From: Trametes villosa
Taxonomy: Eukaryota > Basidiomycota > Agaricomycetes > Polyporales > Polyporaceae
Assembly: GCA_002964805.2 (NCBI GenBank)
Contig: PUDQ02000059.1
Coordinates: forward strand, 51,130 to 115,129
Length of the DNA stretch: 64,000 nt
Reading direction: 5' to 3'
This document shows positions 43,565-53,250 of the stretch, one piece after another (position 1 is the first letter of the stretch; every line of letters starts with the position of its first letter). A program made the position numbers and the translations under genes. The notes below the pieces were generated by a model. The model saw only the letters and a list, made by a program, of their open reading frames with translations. It did no database searches and was not told the origin of the DNA.

Positions 43565-43945
43565 CTACACATTTTTGATGAGCGAAAAGGCGCTTCGCTG
43601 TTTACAGGCGCACGGGCGGATGGCTTCACGTGGGAGCTCGGCGCGACCAGATGGGTCTGCTTGGCTGGAAGCGTTCGCCTCTTGATTGATCATAGAGCGT
43701 GAGAGGTCAGTTTGGCAAATATTGAACGGTGGAGAGCGGCGCGTGTTGAGTATGAGGGATGGCCGCAGCACCTGCATATCGCCAGTGACATTGACTGCCA
43801 AATCGATTGTGATATCACTCACAACGTTGAGTCCGCGACGCCGGAAAATATCGTACGGCTTGTCGAGCAGTGCGAACCAGTCTCGGAAGAGGAATGTTGT
43901 CAGGCACTTGACAAACGACGCTTTGGAGTGGCACCTCGCGATCAT
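43565..43945 (-). CDS. Hypothetical open frame, 126 codons, unassigned
   Basis: The frame contains FLFRDWFALLDKPYDIFRRR and LNVVSDITIDLAVNVTGDMQ, a reasonable composition for a folded protein but without a family I know. The opposite strand is also open (43712-44020). It might belong to the same relic as the frame on its left. Confidence 0.22.
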   Translation of the reverse strand: MIARCHSKASFVKCLTTFLFRDWFALLDKPYDIFRRRGLNVVSDITIDLAVNVTGDMQVLRPSLILNTRRSPPFNICQTDLSRSMINQEANASSQADPSGRAELPREAIRPCACKQRSAFSLIKNV

Positions 43946-44020
43946 CTGTGGTTTCTGTCACCGGTATCGGAGAGCGTAGACCGGTGGATCCTGATTTTAT
44001 CTAGCGCTCTCTTCAGATAA

Positions 44021-44477
44021 AATGCAGGTGTGGAGGTACTACATACGGTCAGCGACCCAGCCGAGAGTGAAAGAAGCGAATGTACGAGTGTAGAAACTCG
44101 TTAGGAATTGACAAACCTCATGTTGCGCTTAAGGACTTCAGCCAGCGAAGCGGAGGCCGCGCAAGACGATAGTTGTTTCCTACAGATCTAACGGTACTGC
44201 ACGTATGCTTTCTTTGCTATACTTTGCCGTCTCCATAAGGATTGGGACACAGGTCATGTCCCACGTTCACGTACTGTAGTGCGCTACACCTGTATGCGCG
44301 TTATGTGCATCCAGAGGCTTTCGTGCGCGGACGGAAGTCCCATCTGGGGAGAAACTATATGTGGCCAGAGGGCCTTTTCGATGTTTGACAGAGGCCTGTG
44401 GTGCCAGAGTACAGTGAAACTGAGTGCGGGCAGGAGATGCCACGGAGGCGTGTCAGTCAAGCGCCGCTGTCTAACCA
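44021..44477. other. Unassigned flank upstream of LINE-2
   Basis: No gene recognised. In particular, the N-terminal half of the Y14 gene, whose C-terminal exon abuts the LINE 3' end, is not found here. Confidence 0.45.
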
Positions 44478-44767
44478 GTGTGTAATGATGTCATCGCCCG
44501 CAGCGGTGGCAACGCGCCCTCTCCTGCGTCCTTTCTCACTCGCTCGCCCATCTGCAACGGCCACGCTCTTCTTCTCTCGGTGATTGTGCTGGCCTCGGAC
44601 TTGTCCACTGTTCTCTCCCTGACTCCCGGATTCTCCCACGGCGCAATCATCCACGCTATTTCTAGCTTCACCGGACGACACCCCGCGAGCCCGGCAGGAC
44701 CTTGCCACTCTGGAACACTCGGCGACTCTAGGGAATCTATAGACCTCGGGTACCTGCAGCTGGAAGT

Positions 44768-46486
44768 ATGACGACCCCACCTGGGCTATCCCAGAGGGCG
44801 CCGACGCTGAGAGCGAACGTGAGAAGCATCACGACTCCGGTACCGAGCCAGCAAGCGTCTGGCGCCGAAGCGAAAAAGCTCGCGAACGTAAGCTCGCTTG
44901 AGCTCTTCAGGCAGCAGCGCGCAGAGCTCCCGGATCTGGAAGCGGCGGTGGGTCTGTTAGAGGCTAGAGGCTGGATCCCGCCGATGGCAGGGCTGGATGG
45001 GGACGCGCTCGTCATGGGGCTCCAAGCGATGGCGCTCGCCTCGCCGGGCAAGGCAGTAGCAGTGCAGGGGCTGATCGCGTTTGCGGCCTATGCGAAGGCT
45101 GTCTTCGCCGAGCGAGTGAGTGCACAACTTGCCGACTCTGTGCTGACCGCGGTACAGGACAAAATTGCGGAGTCGCTGGAGGCGGCGGGCCTACCGGCGG
45201 CTGCGGGAGACGGGCAGCGCGAGGGGCAGGTGCGTATGGAAGCGAAGTTGGACGGGATGTGCGGCAAGCTAGATGAGGGGCTAAAGAGGATGGAGGAGGT
45301 CTGCGCGGAGGTGCGAGAGGAGGTGGCGAAGCCGAAGCCCACGTATGCGGGGGTGGCCACAGGACTGAGGCCGGACGGTGCGCTGCCCCCTGGCATGCTG
45401 CCTGTTCAACCGCAGACCGGGCAGATGGCGCGTGCGGTGGAGAGAGCGAAGCTGCGCGCACGGCAGATTCTGGTGGACGACGCCGCAATCACCGATGGGG
45501 AGGGGGAGCGTATTACGGAGGCAGTGGTGGTGGCAAAGGCGAGCGAGGCCCTCCGCCTGATGGGGATGGAAGGGGAGGCGCCGCCAGAGGACGCGAAGGT
45601 TGTCGCGGCCACCATCCTCCGCAATGGTGGGGTCGTGCTCGAGTTCGACCCACAGGAGGGGGCGGACTGGCTGCGCGACACGCAGGAGCGCATGGATGCT
45701 TTCGCGCGCAAGCTACGCCCGGCGGCGTCTGTCAAGGCACGTCAGTACAAAGTGGTGGCAGAGTTCGTCCCCGTACGTTTCGACCCCAAGGACTCCTTCG
45801 CGCTGGAGGCGGTGGAGGATAGCGCCGGGTTGCCGAGGGGGTCGGTGGCCGCCGCGCGGTGGATCAAGCCAGCGGCAAAGCGACACGAGGGGCAGCAAGT
45901 CGCGCACCTCATGCTCAGCATCTCCACGGGCGAAAGCGCAAACACGGCCATCGACCGCGGCCTGGTTATCTCCGGCAAGAAGGTCGGGGTCCGTAGGTGC
46001 CTGCTCGAGCCCCTTCGGTGTGCGAAGTGCCACCGGTTCGAGCCGGTGCATCTGGCGCGCGATTGCACCCAGGCGGAGGAGCGGTGCGGGACGTGTGGCC
46101 ATGACTCACACCCGACGCGCGACTGCCAGGAGACTGACGAGGATAAGTTCCGGTGTATCACCTGTCGCGCGTTCGGGCACGCCACATGGTCCCGCCAGTG
46201 TCCCGTCTTTATCGCACAGGTGCAGAAGATGCAGAAACGGCAGCCGGATCACTGCTTCCGCTTCTTCCCCACGGGGGATCCGCGCACATGGGAGCTCGAG
46301 GACAGCCTGCGCGACTCGTTCCAGTCGGAGGGGAGACCGCGCGACGATGGGTGGCAGACAGTGAGGAGGAGAGGAGGGCGCTCTGCAAGCCCCTCGCAGC
46401 AGATGAGTTCCCGTCCCTTGCGACAGCAGCGCCTGGATAGTCACTTTTCGTTGGCAGATCACCTCCCCGACACCTTCTTCCAATGA
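44768..46486 (+). CDS. LINE-2 ORF1, nucleic-acid-binding protein with three zinc knuckles (572 aa)
   Basis: An open frame of 573 codons including the stop. Knuckles at residues ~418-481: CAKCHRFEPVHLARDC, CGTCGHDSHPTRDC and CITCRAFGHATWSRQC. The N-terminal half is Ala/Glu-rich with helical segments. The stop overlaps the ORF2 start as ATGA (46483-46486), an arrangement typical of reinitiation-coupled translation. Its role is binding the element RNA in the retrotransposition RNP. Confidence 0.85.
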   Translation: MTTPPGLSQRAPTLRANVRSITTPVPSQQASGAEAKKLANVSSLELFRQQRAELPDLEAAVGLLEARGWIPPMAGLDGDALVMGLQAMALASPGKAVAVQGLIAFAAYAKAVFAERVSAQLADSVLTAVQDKIAESLEAAGLPAAAGDGQREGQVRMEAKLDGMCGKLDEGLKRMEEVCAEVREEVAKPKPTYAGVATGLRPDGALPPGMLPVQPQTGQMARAVERAKLRARQILVDDAAITDGEGERITEAVVVAKASEALRLMGMEGEAPPEDAKVVAATILRNGGVVLEFDPQEGADWLRDTQERMDAFARKLRPAASVKARQYKVVAEFVPVRFDPKDSFALEAVEDSAGLPRGSVAAARWIKPAAKRHEGQQVAHLMLSISTGESANTAIDRGLVISGKKVGVRRCLLEPLRCAKCHRFEPVHLARDCTQAEERCGTCGHDSHPTRDCQETDEDKFRCITCRAFGHATWSRQCPVFIAQVQKMQKRQPDHCFRFFPTGDPRTWELEDSLRDSFQSEGRPRDDGWQTVRRRGGRSASPSQQMSSRPLRQQRLDSHFSLADHLPDTFFQ

Positions 46487-49400
46487 TAGACACGCCAGAC
46501 ACTCACCTTCGTATTTGGCAGCAGAACCTCAATAAGTCCGCTGACGCCACCGATCTGCTTCACTCGGCTCTCCCTTCGAACTTCGACATCATTGCTCTGC
46601 AGGAGCCGTACTTGGATCATCTGGGTCTCACTCGGGCGACAAGTCACTGGTATGTGGTGTACCCCTCGGGGCACCACGACGCAAAGGAGCGGACACGCTC
46701 GGCTCTACTGGTCAGCAAGAGACTGTCGACGAACTCCTGGTCGCCGGTTTCCGTGCCCTCTCCTGACCTCACAGCTATCTCCATCCGCTCTGGCGACAAC
46801 AACATCTTCCTGTTCAACCTCTACGTCGACGGCGAGCACGACCGCGCGCTACATGCGGCTGCTAGGGCGACTACCAAGGCGCTGCGTGCCCCCGCGCCTG
46901 CGGGAGGGCATCACTTGATATGGCTAGGCGATTTCAACCGCCACCACCCGCTCTGGGACGAGCCTCGAAATCACCACCTATTCACCCGGGCTGGGCTGGA
47001 TCGCGCGCAGGTCCTGCTCAACTACACGGCGGACTTCGGCCTGGAGATGACACTGCCCCCGGGGGTGCCGACACTGGAGGCCTCCCGGACCAAGAATCTG
47101 ACACGCCCAGATAATGTGTTCTGCTCTGAACACCTGCAGGAAGCGGTCGTCCGCTGTGCAGCAGCCCCGCATCTACGCCCCCCGAAGACCGACCACTTCC
47201 CTGTGCTCATCACGCTGGGGACGCCCGTTGCGGAGTCGGCCAGAACTGCGCGCCGGAACTTTCGCGAGGTCGACTGGGAGGCCTTTAATGGGACCCTACG
47301 CGATGAGCTTTCTGCCCGCCCGCCTCCTGTTGTTATTGTCTCCCAGGCTAACCTTGACCGTGCACTATCCAGGCTCGCGGACGCGCTCCAGGTGGCGATC
47401 GACAAGCATGTGCCGGAAACGGTCGTCTGCCCCTTCTCCAAGCGATGGTGGTCGAAAGACCTGGAGAAGATGAGACGGGAGACGAAGCGGCTGAGCAGAT
47501 CGGTCTTCCGCTTCCGCGGGGACCCCAGCAACGGCGTGCACAAGGAGTATCGAGTGGCGCGGAATCGCTACATCGACAGTATCCGTGCCGCGAAGAGAGA
47601 CCACTGGAACGCGTGGCTCGAAGTGGTGGACATGCGGTCTATCTGGACGGCGCACCGTTTCGTGAAGCGGGGCCCAACGGACGGCGGTTGCACGCGCATC
47701 CCTCCCATACACGCGAAGGCTGCGGACGGCGCTGCGGTGGTACTCACCAGCAACGAAGACAAGAGCGCTGAGTTCTATGAGACCTTCTTCCTCCCCCCGG
47801 GGGAACCACCGGTGCTTGCTGACGACTTCGTGTACCCAGAGCCGGTTTTCGGGTTCCGGTCAATCACAGACGGCCAGGTTGCGAGGGCGATCAGGCAGCT
47901 CCGCGCGTTCAAGGTACCGGGACCGGACGGCCTCCCCAATGAGGTGTATCGACACTGCGAGGAGGCGCTGACGCCGCTGCTGGGCAAGATCTTTCGGGCG
48001 ACGTTCGAGCTCAAGTACTACCCGGAAGCATGGAAGGTGTCTGACACTGTTGTGCTCCGAAAGCCTGGGAAGTCGGACTACACGGTGGCAAAGGCTTACC
48101 GCCCGGTTGCGCTCCTTAACTGCATGTCTAAGATTCTCTCCCGATGCGTTGCTGACGTGCTTGTTTATGAAGCTGAGTCTCGCGGCCTGCTCGCTGACAT
48201 GCAGTTTGGCGGGCGGGCGGGTCGCACTACGACAGACTCTATACACCTGGTGACGAAGACCGTCAAGGACGCATGGCGCAAGTATGAAGTCGCGTCGGTG
48301 CTCTTTCTGGACATCAAGTCGGCCTTTCCGGCAGCGACACCGACACGACTGTTTCATGACATGCGGATGATGGGCATCCCCAAGGTGCTCGTCGACTGGC
48401 TCCGTGTAAAGCTGAGTGGTCGCCGTACCCGTCTCCTCTTTGACGATTACGCCTCGGACGCCTTTCAGATCAGTAGCGGGATTGACCAGGGCTGCCCGCT
48501 CTCGGTCATTCTCTATTCGATTTACAACACAGCGCTGATCAACGCGGCGAAGCTCGTGAAGGGGGTGGTGGCAGTGGGCTCCATGGACAATGTTGCGCTT
48601 GTCGCAACTGGCAAGGACTTCGTGGTTGCGCATGAACGAGCCCGTCATTTCATGGAGTGCTCCGGTGGCGCAAACGACTGGTCGATGTCGCACAACTCGG
48701 CGTTCGCCCCGGAGAAGTTCGGGCTGTTGAACTGCTCGAGGAGCGCGGCCAAGCTGCGGGGGCTGGGTCCTTCTCTTGTCCTGGGCCAGCACACCATCGC
48801 GCCGACCGACCACCACCGCTTCCTCGGTGTACTGGTGGACCACAAGCTCCGGTTTCACCAGCATGTTGCACTGGCGCTGGCAAAGGGCACTGCTTGGGTT
48901 GCGACGATCCGGCGACTGGGCAAGATGCAGTACGGCCTGCGTATGGCAGTCGTGAGACGGCTCTACTTTGCGGTGGCGGTACCGAGCATGCTGTATGCGG
49001 CGGACACCTTCCTGACTCCTGTACGGGTGCGGGATGGTAGCTCTCGCAAGTACGGCTCGGTGGGCGCGATCGCGAAGCTTGCCACGGTTCAACGACAGGC
49101 CCTTCTTGTAATGACAGGCGCGATGCGGACTACGGCGACGGACGTCTTGGAGGCCCACGCTGACGTTCTTCCGTTCCAGCTGCTCGTAGATAAGGTATGC
49201 CAGCGGGCAGCGGTCCGGCTGTGCACGTTCCCAACGTCTACGTGCCAGAAGCACCCGCTACTGCTGCACGTCAAGCGCGCTAGCAAGACCTACGTCCAGC
49301 GTCACCGCTCGGCTTTGCACGAGCTGCTGCACACCTACCGCGACACTGCGGACCCTGGGCGACTGGAGGAGATCCGGCCGTTTCGCCATCACCCGCGATG

Positions 49401-50487
49401 GCGGCCGCCGCACAGTACGGAGGTGGCCGAGGACAAGATGGCGGCGCTCAACGAGGAGGAGGCCTGGGCGGCGAGGAGTGGTGTCCGGGTCTACTCCGAC
49501 GGCTCTGACGTGGAAGGTGGCGTGGGGGCCGCGGCAGTGCTTTATCGCGCTGGCCGTCGAGGCTTCAAGTCGCTCCGCTACCACCTCGGCACCTCGGAGG
49601 AGCACTCTGTGTACGAGGCGGAGATCGTGGGGACGGTGTTGGGCTCGACGCTCATTGCGGCAGAACGGCGGTCGGTGTCGCTGGCCTCCATCGCCCTAGA
49701 CAACACGCCGTCCATTGACGCTTCGAAGCTGAGTAAACCGAGGCCGGGGCACTACCTCACTGACATGTTCATTTCCAGCGCTCGCAACGCCAAGGCAAGA
49801 CACAGCGACCTCGACCTCACGCTGCGGTGGGTCCCGGGGCATCTGGGAGTCGAGGGCAACGAACAGGCGGACGACGAAGCGAAAGAGGCAGCACGCGGGG
49901 ATTCCAGTCCGGCGAGTCTTCTCCCGAGCTGTCTGAGGAAGCCCCTGCCACGCAGCGCGGCGAAGGCGAAGCAGACACATCTTGCAAGACTGCAGGTGCG
50001 CGCCCGCGCGGAGTGGCAAGCCTCCCGGCGCGGTGTCAAGCTTAAAACGGTGTGCGGCACGCTGCACTCCAAGCGGTATGCGAAGCTGGTTGCAAGTCTG
50101 TCAAGGCGGCAGGCGTCCCTCCTCATTCAGCTGCGGACGGCAAACGCGCCCCTTGCAGCGCACCTCTATCGTATCAACCGCGCGGACAGCCCACGCTGCC
50201 CGGCCTGCGACGACGCGCCGGAGACGGTGCTTCATCTCCTGGTGCAGTGCCCCCGCTATGCCGTCGCCCGTGCACGCTGCTTCGGACCTCTGGGGAGGAA
50301 CGGGCGCAAAGTCGAGTTCTTGCTCAACTCCAAGGCCGCCCTCGACCCGCTCTTCAAGTTTCTCACTGCGACGCGACGATTCCACGCAACATTTGGGGCA
50401 CTCACGCCGGGCAGTGCGGCGGCGAGGCAAGACGCGCGCGCACCGGCAGGGCAACCTGCGGGGCGTGCGGGGCGACCTCCACGCTAA
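46483..50487 (+). CDS. LINE-2 ORF2: endonuclease, reverse transcriptase, RNase H (1334 aa, RT active site altered)
   Basis: Domains in order. APE endonuclease ~1-235: FDIIALQEPYLDHLG, IWLGDFNRHHPLWDE, TDHFPVL. RT: KVPGPDGLPNEVYRHCEEAL, VLFLDIKSAFPA (catalytic Asp near residue 610), GIDQGCPLSVILYSIYNTAL. The box expected to read x-x-D-D reads SMDNVALVA, with Asn at codon 48589-48591 (residue ~703). RNase H from ~1004: VYSDGSDVEGG, YEAEIVGTVL, ALDNTPSI, RWVPGHLGVEGNEQADDEAK. The C-terminal knuckle is CPACDDAPETVLHLLVQC (~1239). The frame is intact throughout. Loss of the second catalytic Asp should abolish polymerisation. Confidence 0.85.
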   Translation: MIDTPDTHLRIWQQNLNKSADATDLLHSALPSNFDIIALQEPYLDHLGLTRATSHWYVVYPSGHHDAKERTRSALLVSKRLSTNSWSPVSVPSPDLTAISIRSGDNNIFLFNLYVDGEHDRALHAAARATTKALRAPAPAGGHHLIWLGDFNRHHPLWDEPRNHHLFTRAGLDRAQVLLNYTADFGLEMTLPPGVPTLEASRTKNLTRPDNVFCSEHLQEAVVRCAAAPHLRPPKTDHFPVLITLGTPVAESARTARRNFREVDWEAFNGTLRDELSARPPPVVIVSQANLDRALSRLADALQVAIDKHVPETVVCPFSKRWWSKDLEKMRRETKRLSRSVFRFRGDPSNGVHKEYRVARNRYIDSIRAAKRDHWNAWLEVVDMRSIWTAHRFVKRGPTDGGCTRIPPIHAKAADGAAVVLTSNEDKSAEFYETFFLPPGEPPVLADDFVYPEPVFGFRSITDGQVARAIRQLRAFKVPGPDGLPNEVYRHCEEALTPLLGKIFRATFELKYYPEAWKVSDTVVLRKPGKSDYTVAKAYRPVALLNCMSKILSRCVADVLVYEAESRGLLADMQFGGRAGRTTTDSIHLVTKTVKDAWRKYEVASVLFLDIKSAFPAATPTRLFHDMRMMGIPKVLVDWLRVKLSGRRTRLLFDDYASDAFQISSGIDQGCPLSVILYSIYNTALINAAKLVKGVVAVGSMDNVALVATGKDFVVAHERARHFMECSGGANDWSMSHNSAFAPEKFGLLNCSRSAAKLRGLGPSLVLGQHTIAPTDHHRFLGVLVDHKLRFHQHVALALAKGTAWVATIRRLGKMQYGLRMAVVRRLYFAVAVPSMLYAADTFLTPVRVRDGSSRKYGSVGAIAKLATVQRQALLVMTGAMRTTATDVLEAHADVLPFQLLVDKVCQRAAVRLCTFPTSTCQKHPLLLHVKRASKTYVQRHRSALHELLHTYRDTADPGRLEEIRPFRHHPRWRPPHSTEVAEDKMAALNEEEAWAARSGVRVYSDGSDVEGGVGAAAVLYRAGRRGFKSLRYHLGTSEEHSVYEAEIVGTVLGSTLIAAERRSVSLASIALDNTPSIDASKLSKPRPGHYLTDMFISSARNAKARHSDLDLTLRWVPGHLGVEGNEQADDEAKEAARGDSSPASLLPSCLRKPLPRSAAKAKQTHLARLQVRARAEWQASRRGVKLKTVCGTLHSKRYAKLVASLSRRQASLLIQLRTANAPLAAHLYRINRADSPRCPACDDAPETVLHLLVQCPRYAVARARCFGPLGRNGRKVEFLLNSKAALDPLFKFLTATRRFHATFGALTPGSAAARQDARAPAGQPAGRAGRPPR

Positions 50488-51122
50488 GTCCACGTCGTCT
50501 TCGGTGGCTATAACTGGTCTCTCTCTCGATGCTCGCGTCCTCTGTAACAGCACGCCGATTTACCCGCAGGACTGCGCGGAGGGTGTCTCGTGTTTCCGTT
50601 CCTCCTCTTCAATTTCTCTTTCTTCGTCTTTTATTTCCCTCTCTCTCTGCGACTCTCGTGCGTGCGCCTCAGCGCCGTGCATTGCGGGCGCTCACCCCGC
50701 TCCAGGAGCGGGGGAGTTCTGACGACCGGTGGAGGACCACTGGGCGTACCCCTGACCGTGGCAAGAGGCTATGACCGGGGGGCTACGGCTACCCTTATGC
50801 ACGGCAGGTTTATAACCCGTCTGCCTTGCCTTCGATGGCCGGGAGGACGGGGGTGAGCGCCGGTACTGCATGCCCCCCCCCCTTTACGATACCTCCCCCT
50901 CGGATCTGGCCCCAGTCACTACTCTCGGTTGTACTACCCGGCCTTTGGCCCTAGGTCGTCATTCACTCCCTCTCTACTTCTCCTGTCTGCTGGGGCCCTC
51001 GGGCCCCTTTTGTTCTGCTATGATCTTGTGTTTGTTTCGAGTACGTAGGTACAGGTGTGGTTTAGTGCCTACTATAGGGCTAGGCCCTGACGGGCAATAA
51101 ACGGGAGTCAAAGAAAGAAAAG

Positions 51123-51311
51123 GGCTATGCCTTGGTGGAGTGCGGGACTAATGCGGAGGCGCAGGCTGCCATTGATGGCGCATCCGGGTCGCAGCTTCTG
51201 GAGCAGACCACCCAGTGCGACTTCGCGCCGCCGGCAGGACCGAAGAAGGGACGTGGACGCGAGGGGCGCGAACGGAGTGCGCCCCCGTCGCGTCGAAGGG
51301 AAGGAGAGTAA
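51123..51311 (+). pseudogene. RBM8A: C-terminal exon of Y14/RBM8A (exon-junction-complex RNA-binding protein), truncated by LINE-2
   Basis: Directly after the LINE tail the frame reads (K)GYALVECGTNAEAQAAIDGA, then SGSQLLEQTTQCDFA and a basic GPKKGRGREGRERS tail to TAA at 51309-51311. KGYALVE, EAQAAIDG and the RG/RS-rich tail match RNP1 through the C-terminus of Y14, partner of Mago in the exon junction complex. RNP2, the first half of the RRM and the N-terminus are missing. The strand after QCDFA jumps straight to the PPAGPKK linker, so a few residues normally found there are also absent. It is clearly non-functional alone. No upstream half is found within the window. Confidence 0.7.
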
Positions 51312-51677
51312 AACCATCGGCGTGCGGTCTCCTGCTGCGTCCTATCCCTGGCTGTCGATTGTGCAACTACCTTTGTCTCTCTCGCTTGCGGCCTCGTCTG
51401 TAGATGTCCTCTCTCCTGTACTGTATCTGCGTTATCGGTCTGAATATCGTCCGATTGCGTCCGATCTCTTGTAGCGAAACCTCTGTCTGTAGTAGACCCT
51501 TGTGTGTAGGGACATGGCGGGCGCCCCGGGCAGGTGCTGCACGCGTGCATGGTGTTTGCACGCGTATGACGTGATTTCTCACGCTGCCGTGCGCGAAGCC
51601 TGCGTGACCACGAGCCGCATGCCCTCCCTCTACTACCCCCGTCTCTCTCGTTGTGTAGTTTGTCTCGGCCGTGCAAC
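51312..51677. other. Spacer with presumed promoter of the HP1-like gene
   Basis: Pyrimidine-rich, no coding content. It follows the Y14 stop and leads into the ATG at 51678. Confidence 0.5.
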
Positions 51678-52769
51678 ATGCCTCCAGCCCCAGGTACTGC
51701 AGGGGACAGCGGGTCCTGCTCAGGGAGCGAGCCCAATAGTACACATTCTATGAAAAAGCAGCCGCGGCCCGCATCCGCGTTGAAGAGCGCATCCCAGGAC
51801 CAAGACCAAGGGCGCGCAGAGGACGACGCTGCGGAGGGCAACGAGAAGCAAGAGGGCCACGAGGAAGACGAGCAAGAGTCTAAGGGTGAGGCGATTCTCG
51901 ACGCGCAACACCCCGCCAAGGACGCGGACTCAGACTCGGACCCCGAGTAAGTGCCCCGCCACCGCACACACGCGCCCTGATGCGTCGGGGTTGAGTGCTG
52001 AACCCGCCCTCCCTCCCCTCCTAGCGGCGCAAAGGAGATCTTCGAGGCGTGGGTGAAGAAGCAGGAGGGAGGGCGCAAGCCCCTCCCGCGCGCGAAGGCG
52101 AAGACGACGCCGGCGTCCCAGCCGCTCAATTCCTCCGCTAAGAATGCGGATGCAGACTTGGACGCGGAGGAGGAGCCTGAGGCTGCGCCCGCGAGCAAGC
52201 GCGGGCGTCCCGCGAAGGCGGCGTCTGCGTCCGCGCGCGGCGACTCGGCCCATGAGGACGAGGAGGAGCCCGCAAGCAACGCGAAGAAGCCGCGGAAGAG
52301 CGCGGGTACGAGCGCACCCAAGGGCCGGCGCAAGAGCAACGTGGACGCGATGGACGAGGACGGGGGCGGCAAGACGTACGCGAAAATGGGCAAGTGGAAG
52401 GACGAGAGCAGCTGGGAGCACCTTGTCGACAGCATCGACACCGTCGAGCGGACGGACGGCGGGGACATCATGGTGTACTTCACGCTGTGAGTGCCAGACC
52501 TGCCTCCCGTTTGCCCGCTCGCCATGTGGCGCTCACAGTCGGTGTGCTGCATGTCTCTAGGAAAAACCGCCAGGGCTACGCAAAGGAGAAGTCGGAAATC
52601 TGCAGGAAGAAGATGCCTGACAAGGTACGTGCACCTGCCTGCCGCACCCAGCAGTCGCCCGCCACACGGCTCTAACGCGCCCGTTGCTCGCTGCCCGTGT
52701 CAGCTCATCGATTTCTACGAGAACCTGATCAGGTGGAGGGACGACGACGTCGACGCCATGGAAGAGTGA
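51678..52769 (+). CDS. HP1-like chromoshadow-domain protein lacking the chromodomain core (286 aa, four exons)
   Basis: Exons 51678-51946, 52025-52486, 52561-52624 and 52704-52769; introns GT..AG; phases agree; 287 codons with stop. The C-terminus (~218-280) is a chromoshadow domain: SSWEHLVDSIDTVERTDGGD, VYFTLKN, KKMPDKLIDFYENLIRW, close in pattern to Swi6/HP1. The middle is a long hinge rich in Lys/Ala/Pro with NLS-like basic clusters. Where the chromodomain should be, only EAILDAQ (71-77, like strand 1) and AKEIFEAWVKK (92-102, like the C-terminal helix) remain. They are joined by an Asp/Ser run, and the aromatic-cage strands are absent. Chromoshadow domains dimerise and recruit partners. 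This protein should dimerise but not read H3K9me. Confidence 0.8.
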
Positions 52770-53250
52770 GCCTGGCGCCACTGCCTCCTGTTAGGCTGTT
52801 GTGGTATCGCTTCCCCGGGCCCCTTGCTCGTTCCTACCAAGTGCTCTCGCGCTCAAAAATGTCTGTCTGGTCCCATTTCCCTGTGCACTGCCTGTTTATC
52901 CAGTACCTGCTGTCCAAGTGATACGTCTTGCATTCTATCTCAGTGCCTCTCTGCCTCTGAGTGCATGTCTTGAAGTCCTCGGTATCCCTCCAGCAAAACG
53001 AGCTGCCCTGGGTGCCGGGGGTACTGCTCCGAGACGGCTACACTTGCCTTAGTGTCAAGCTAGTGCCTTGAACATTCGACCCGCCGCACACTGGCGCATT
53101 GCGTAGACAGCTGGAAAACATGCATAAATGTACCGCACGGCACTGCGCGGGTGTCAGTGTGTCCCCGAGCGCAAGCCGCCAACAACATCGGTGTAGAAAG
53201 GAGGTATATATGGCATGCATGCATATGGGGCGCGCCGGTGTAGTATATCT
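52770..53250. other. Intergenic, 3' of the HP1-like gene
   Basis: Presumed 3' UTR and spacer up to TIR copy C. Nothing recognised. Confidence 0.5.

Larger units (their letters stand above)
44478..51122 (+). mobile_element. LINE-2: full-length Tad1-like non-LTR retrotransposon (~6.6 kb)
   Basis: Carries uninterrupted ORF1 and ORF2 and a long 3' UTR (50488-51100) rich in pyrimidines, ending in an A-rich tail (CAAAGAAAGAAAAG) directly before the Y14 exon. The 5' boundary is estimated; the leader is taken from about 44478. No target duplication could be found: the sequence after the tail (GGCTATGCC..) does not recur before 44768. It is related to LINE-1 in every domain but clearly divergent in protein sequence. 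Despite the open frames, the RT active site is altered. Confidence 0.75.

Noticed and set aside
44021..44767. Search for the N-terminal half of Y14 upstream of LINE-2
   Set aside because: No RNP2-like or NLHLNLD-type coding sequence is seen in any frame, so a simple one-gene interruption cannot be claimed.
47860..49254. 464-codon minus-strand open frame
   Set aside because: It lies antisense to the LINE-2 ORF2 RT domain, which has conserved motifs throughout. The antisense frame has none.
51125..52552. 475-codon minus-strand open frame
   Set aside because: It is the antisense shadow of the HP1-like gene and of the Y14 exon. Its composition (Ser/Ala/Leu runs) mirrors the Lys/Glu/Ala-rich sense strand, and it spans the sense introns without respecting them.
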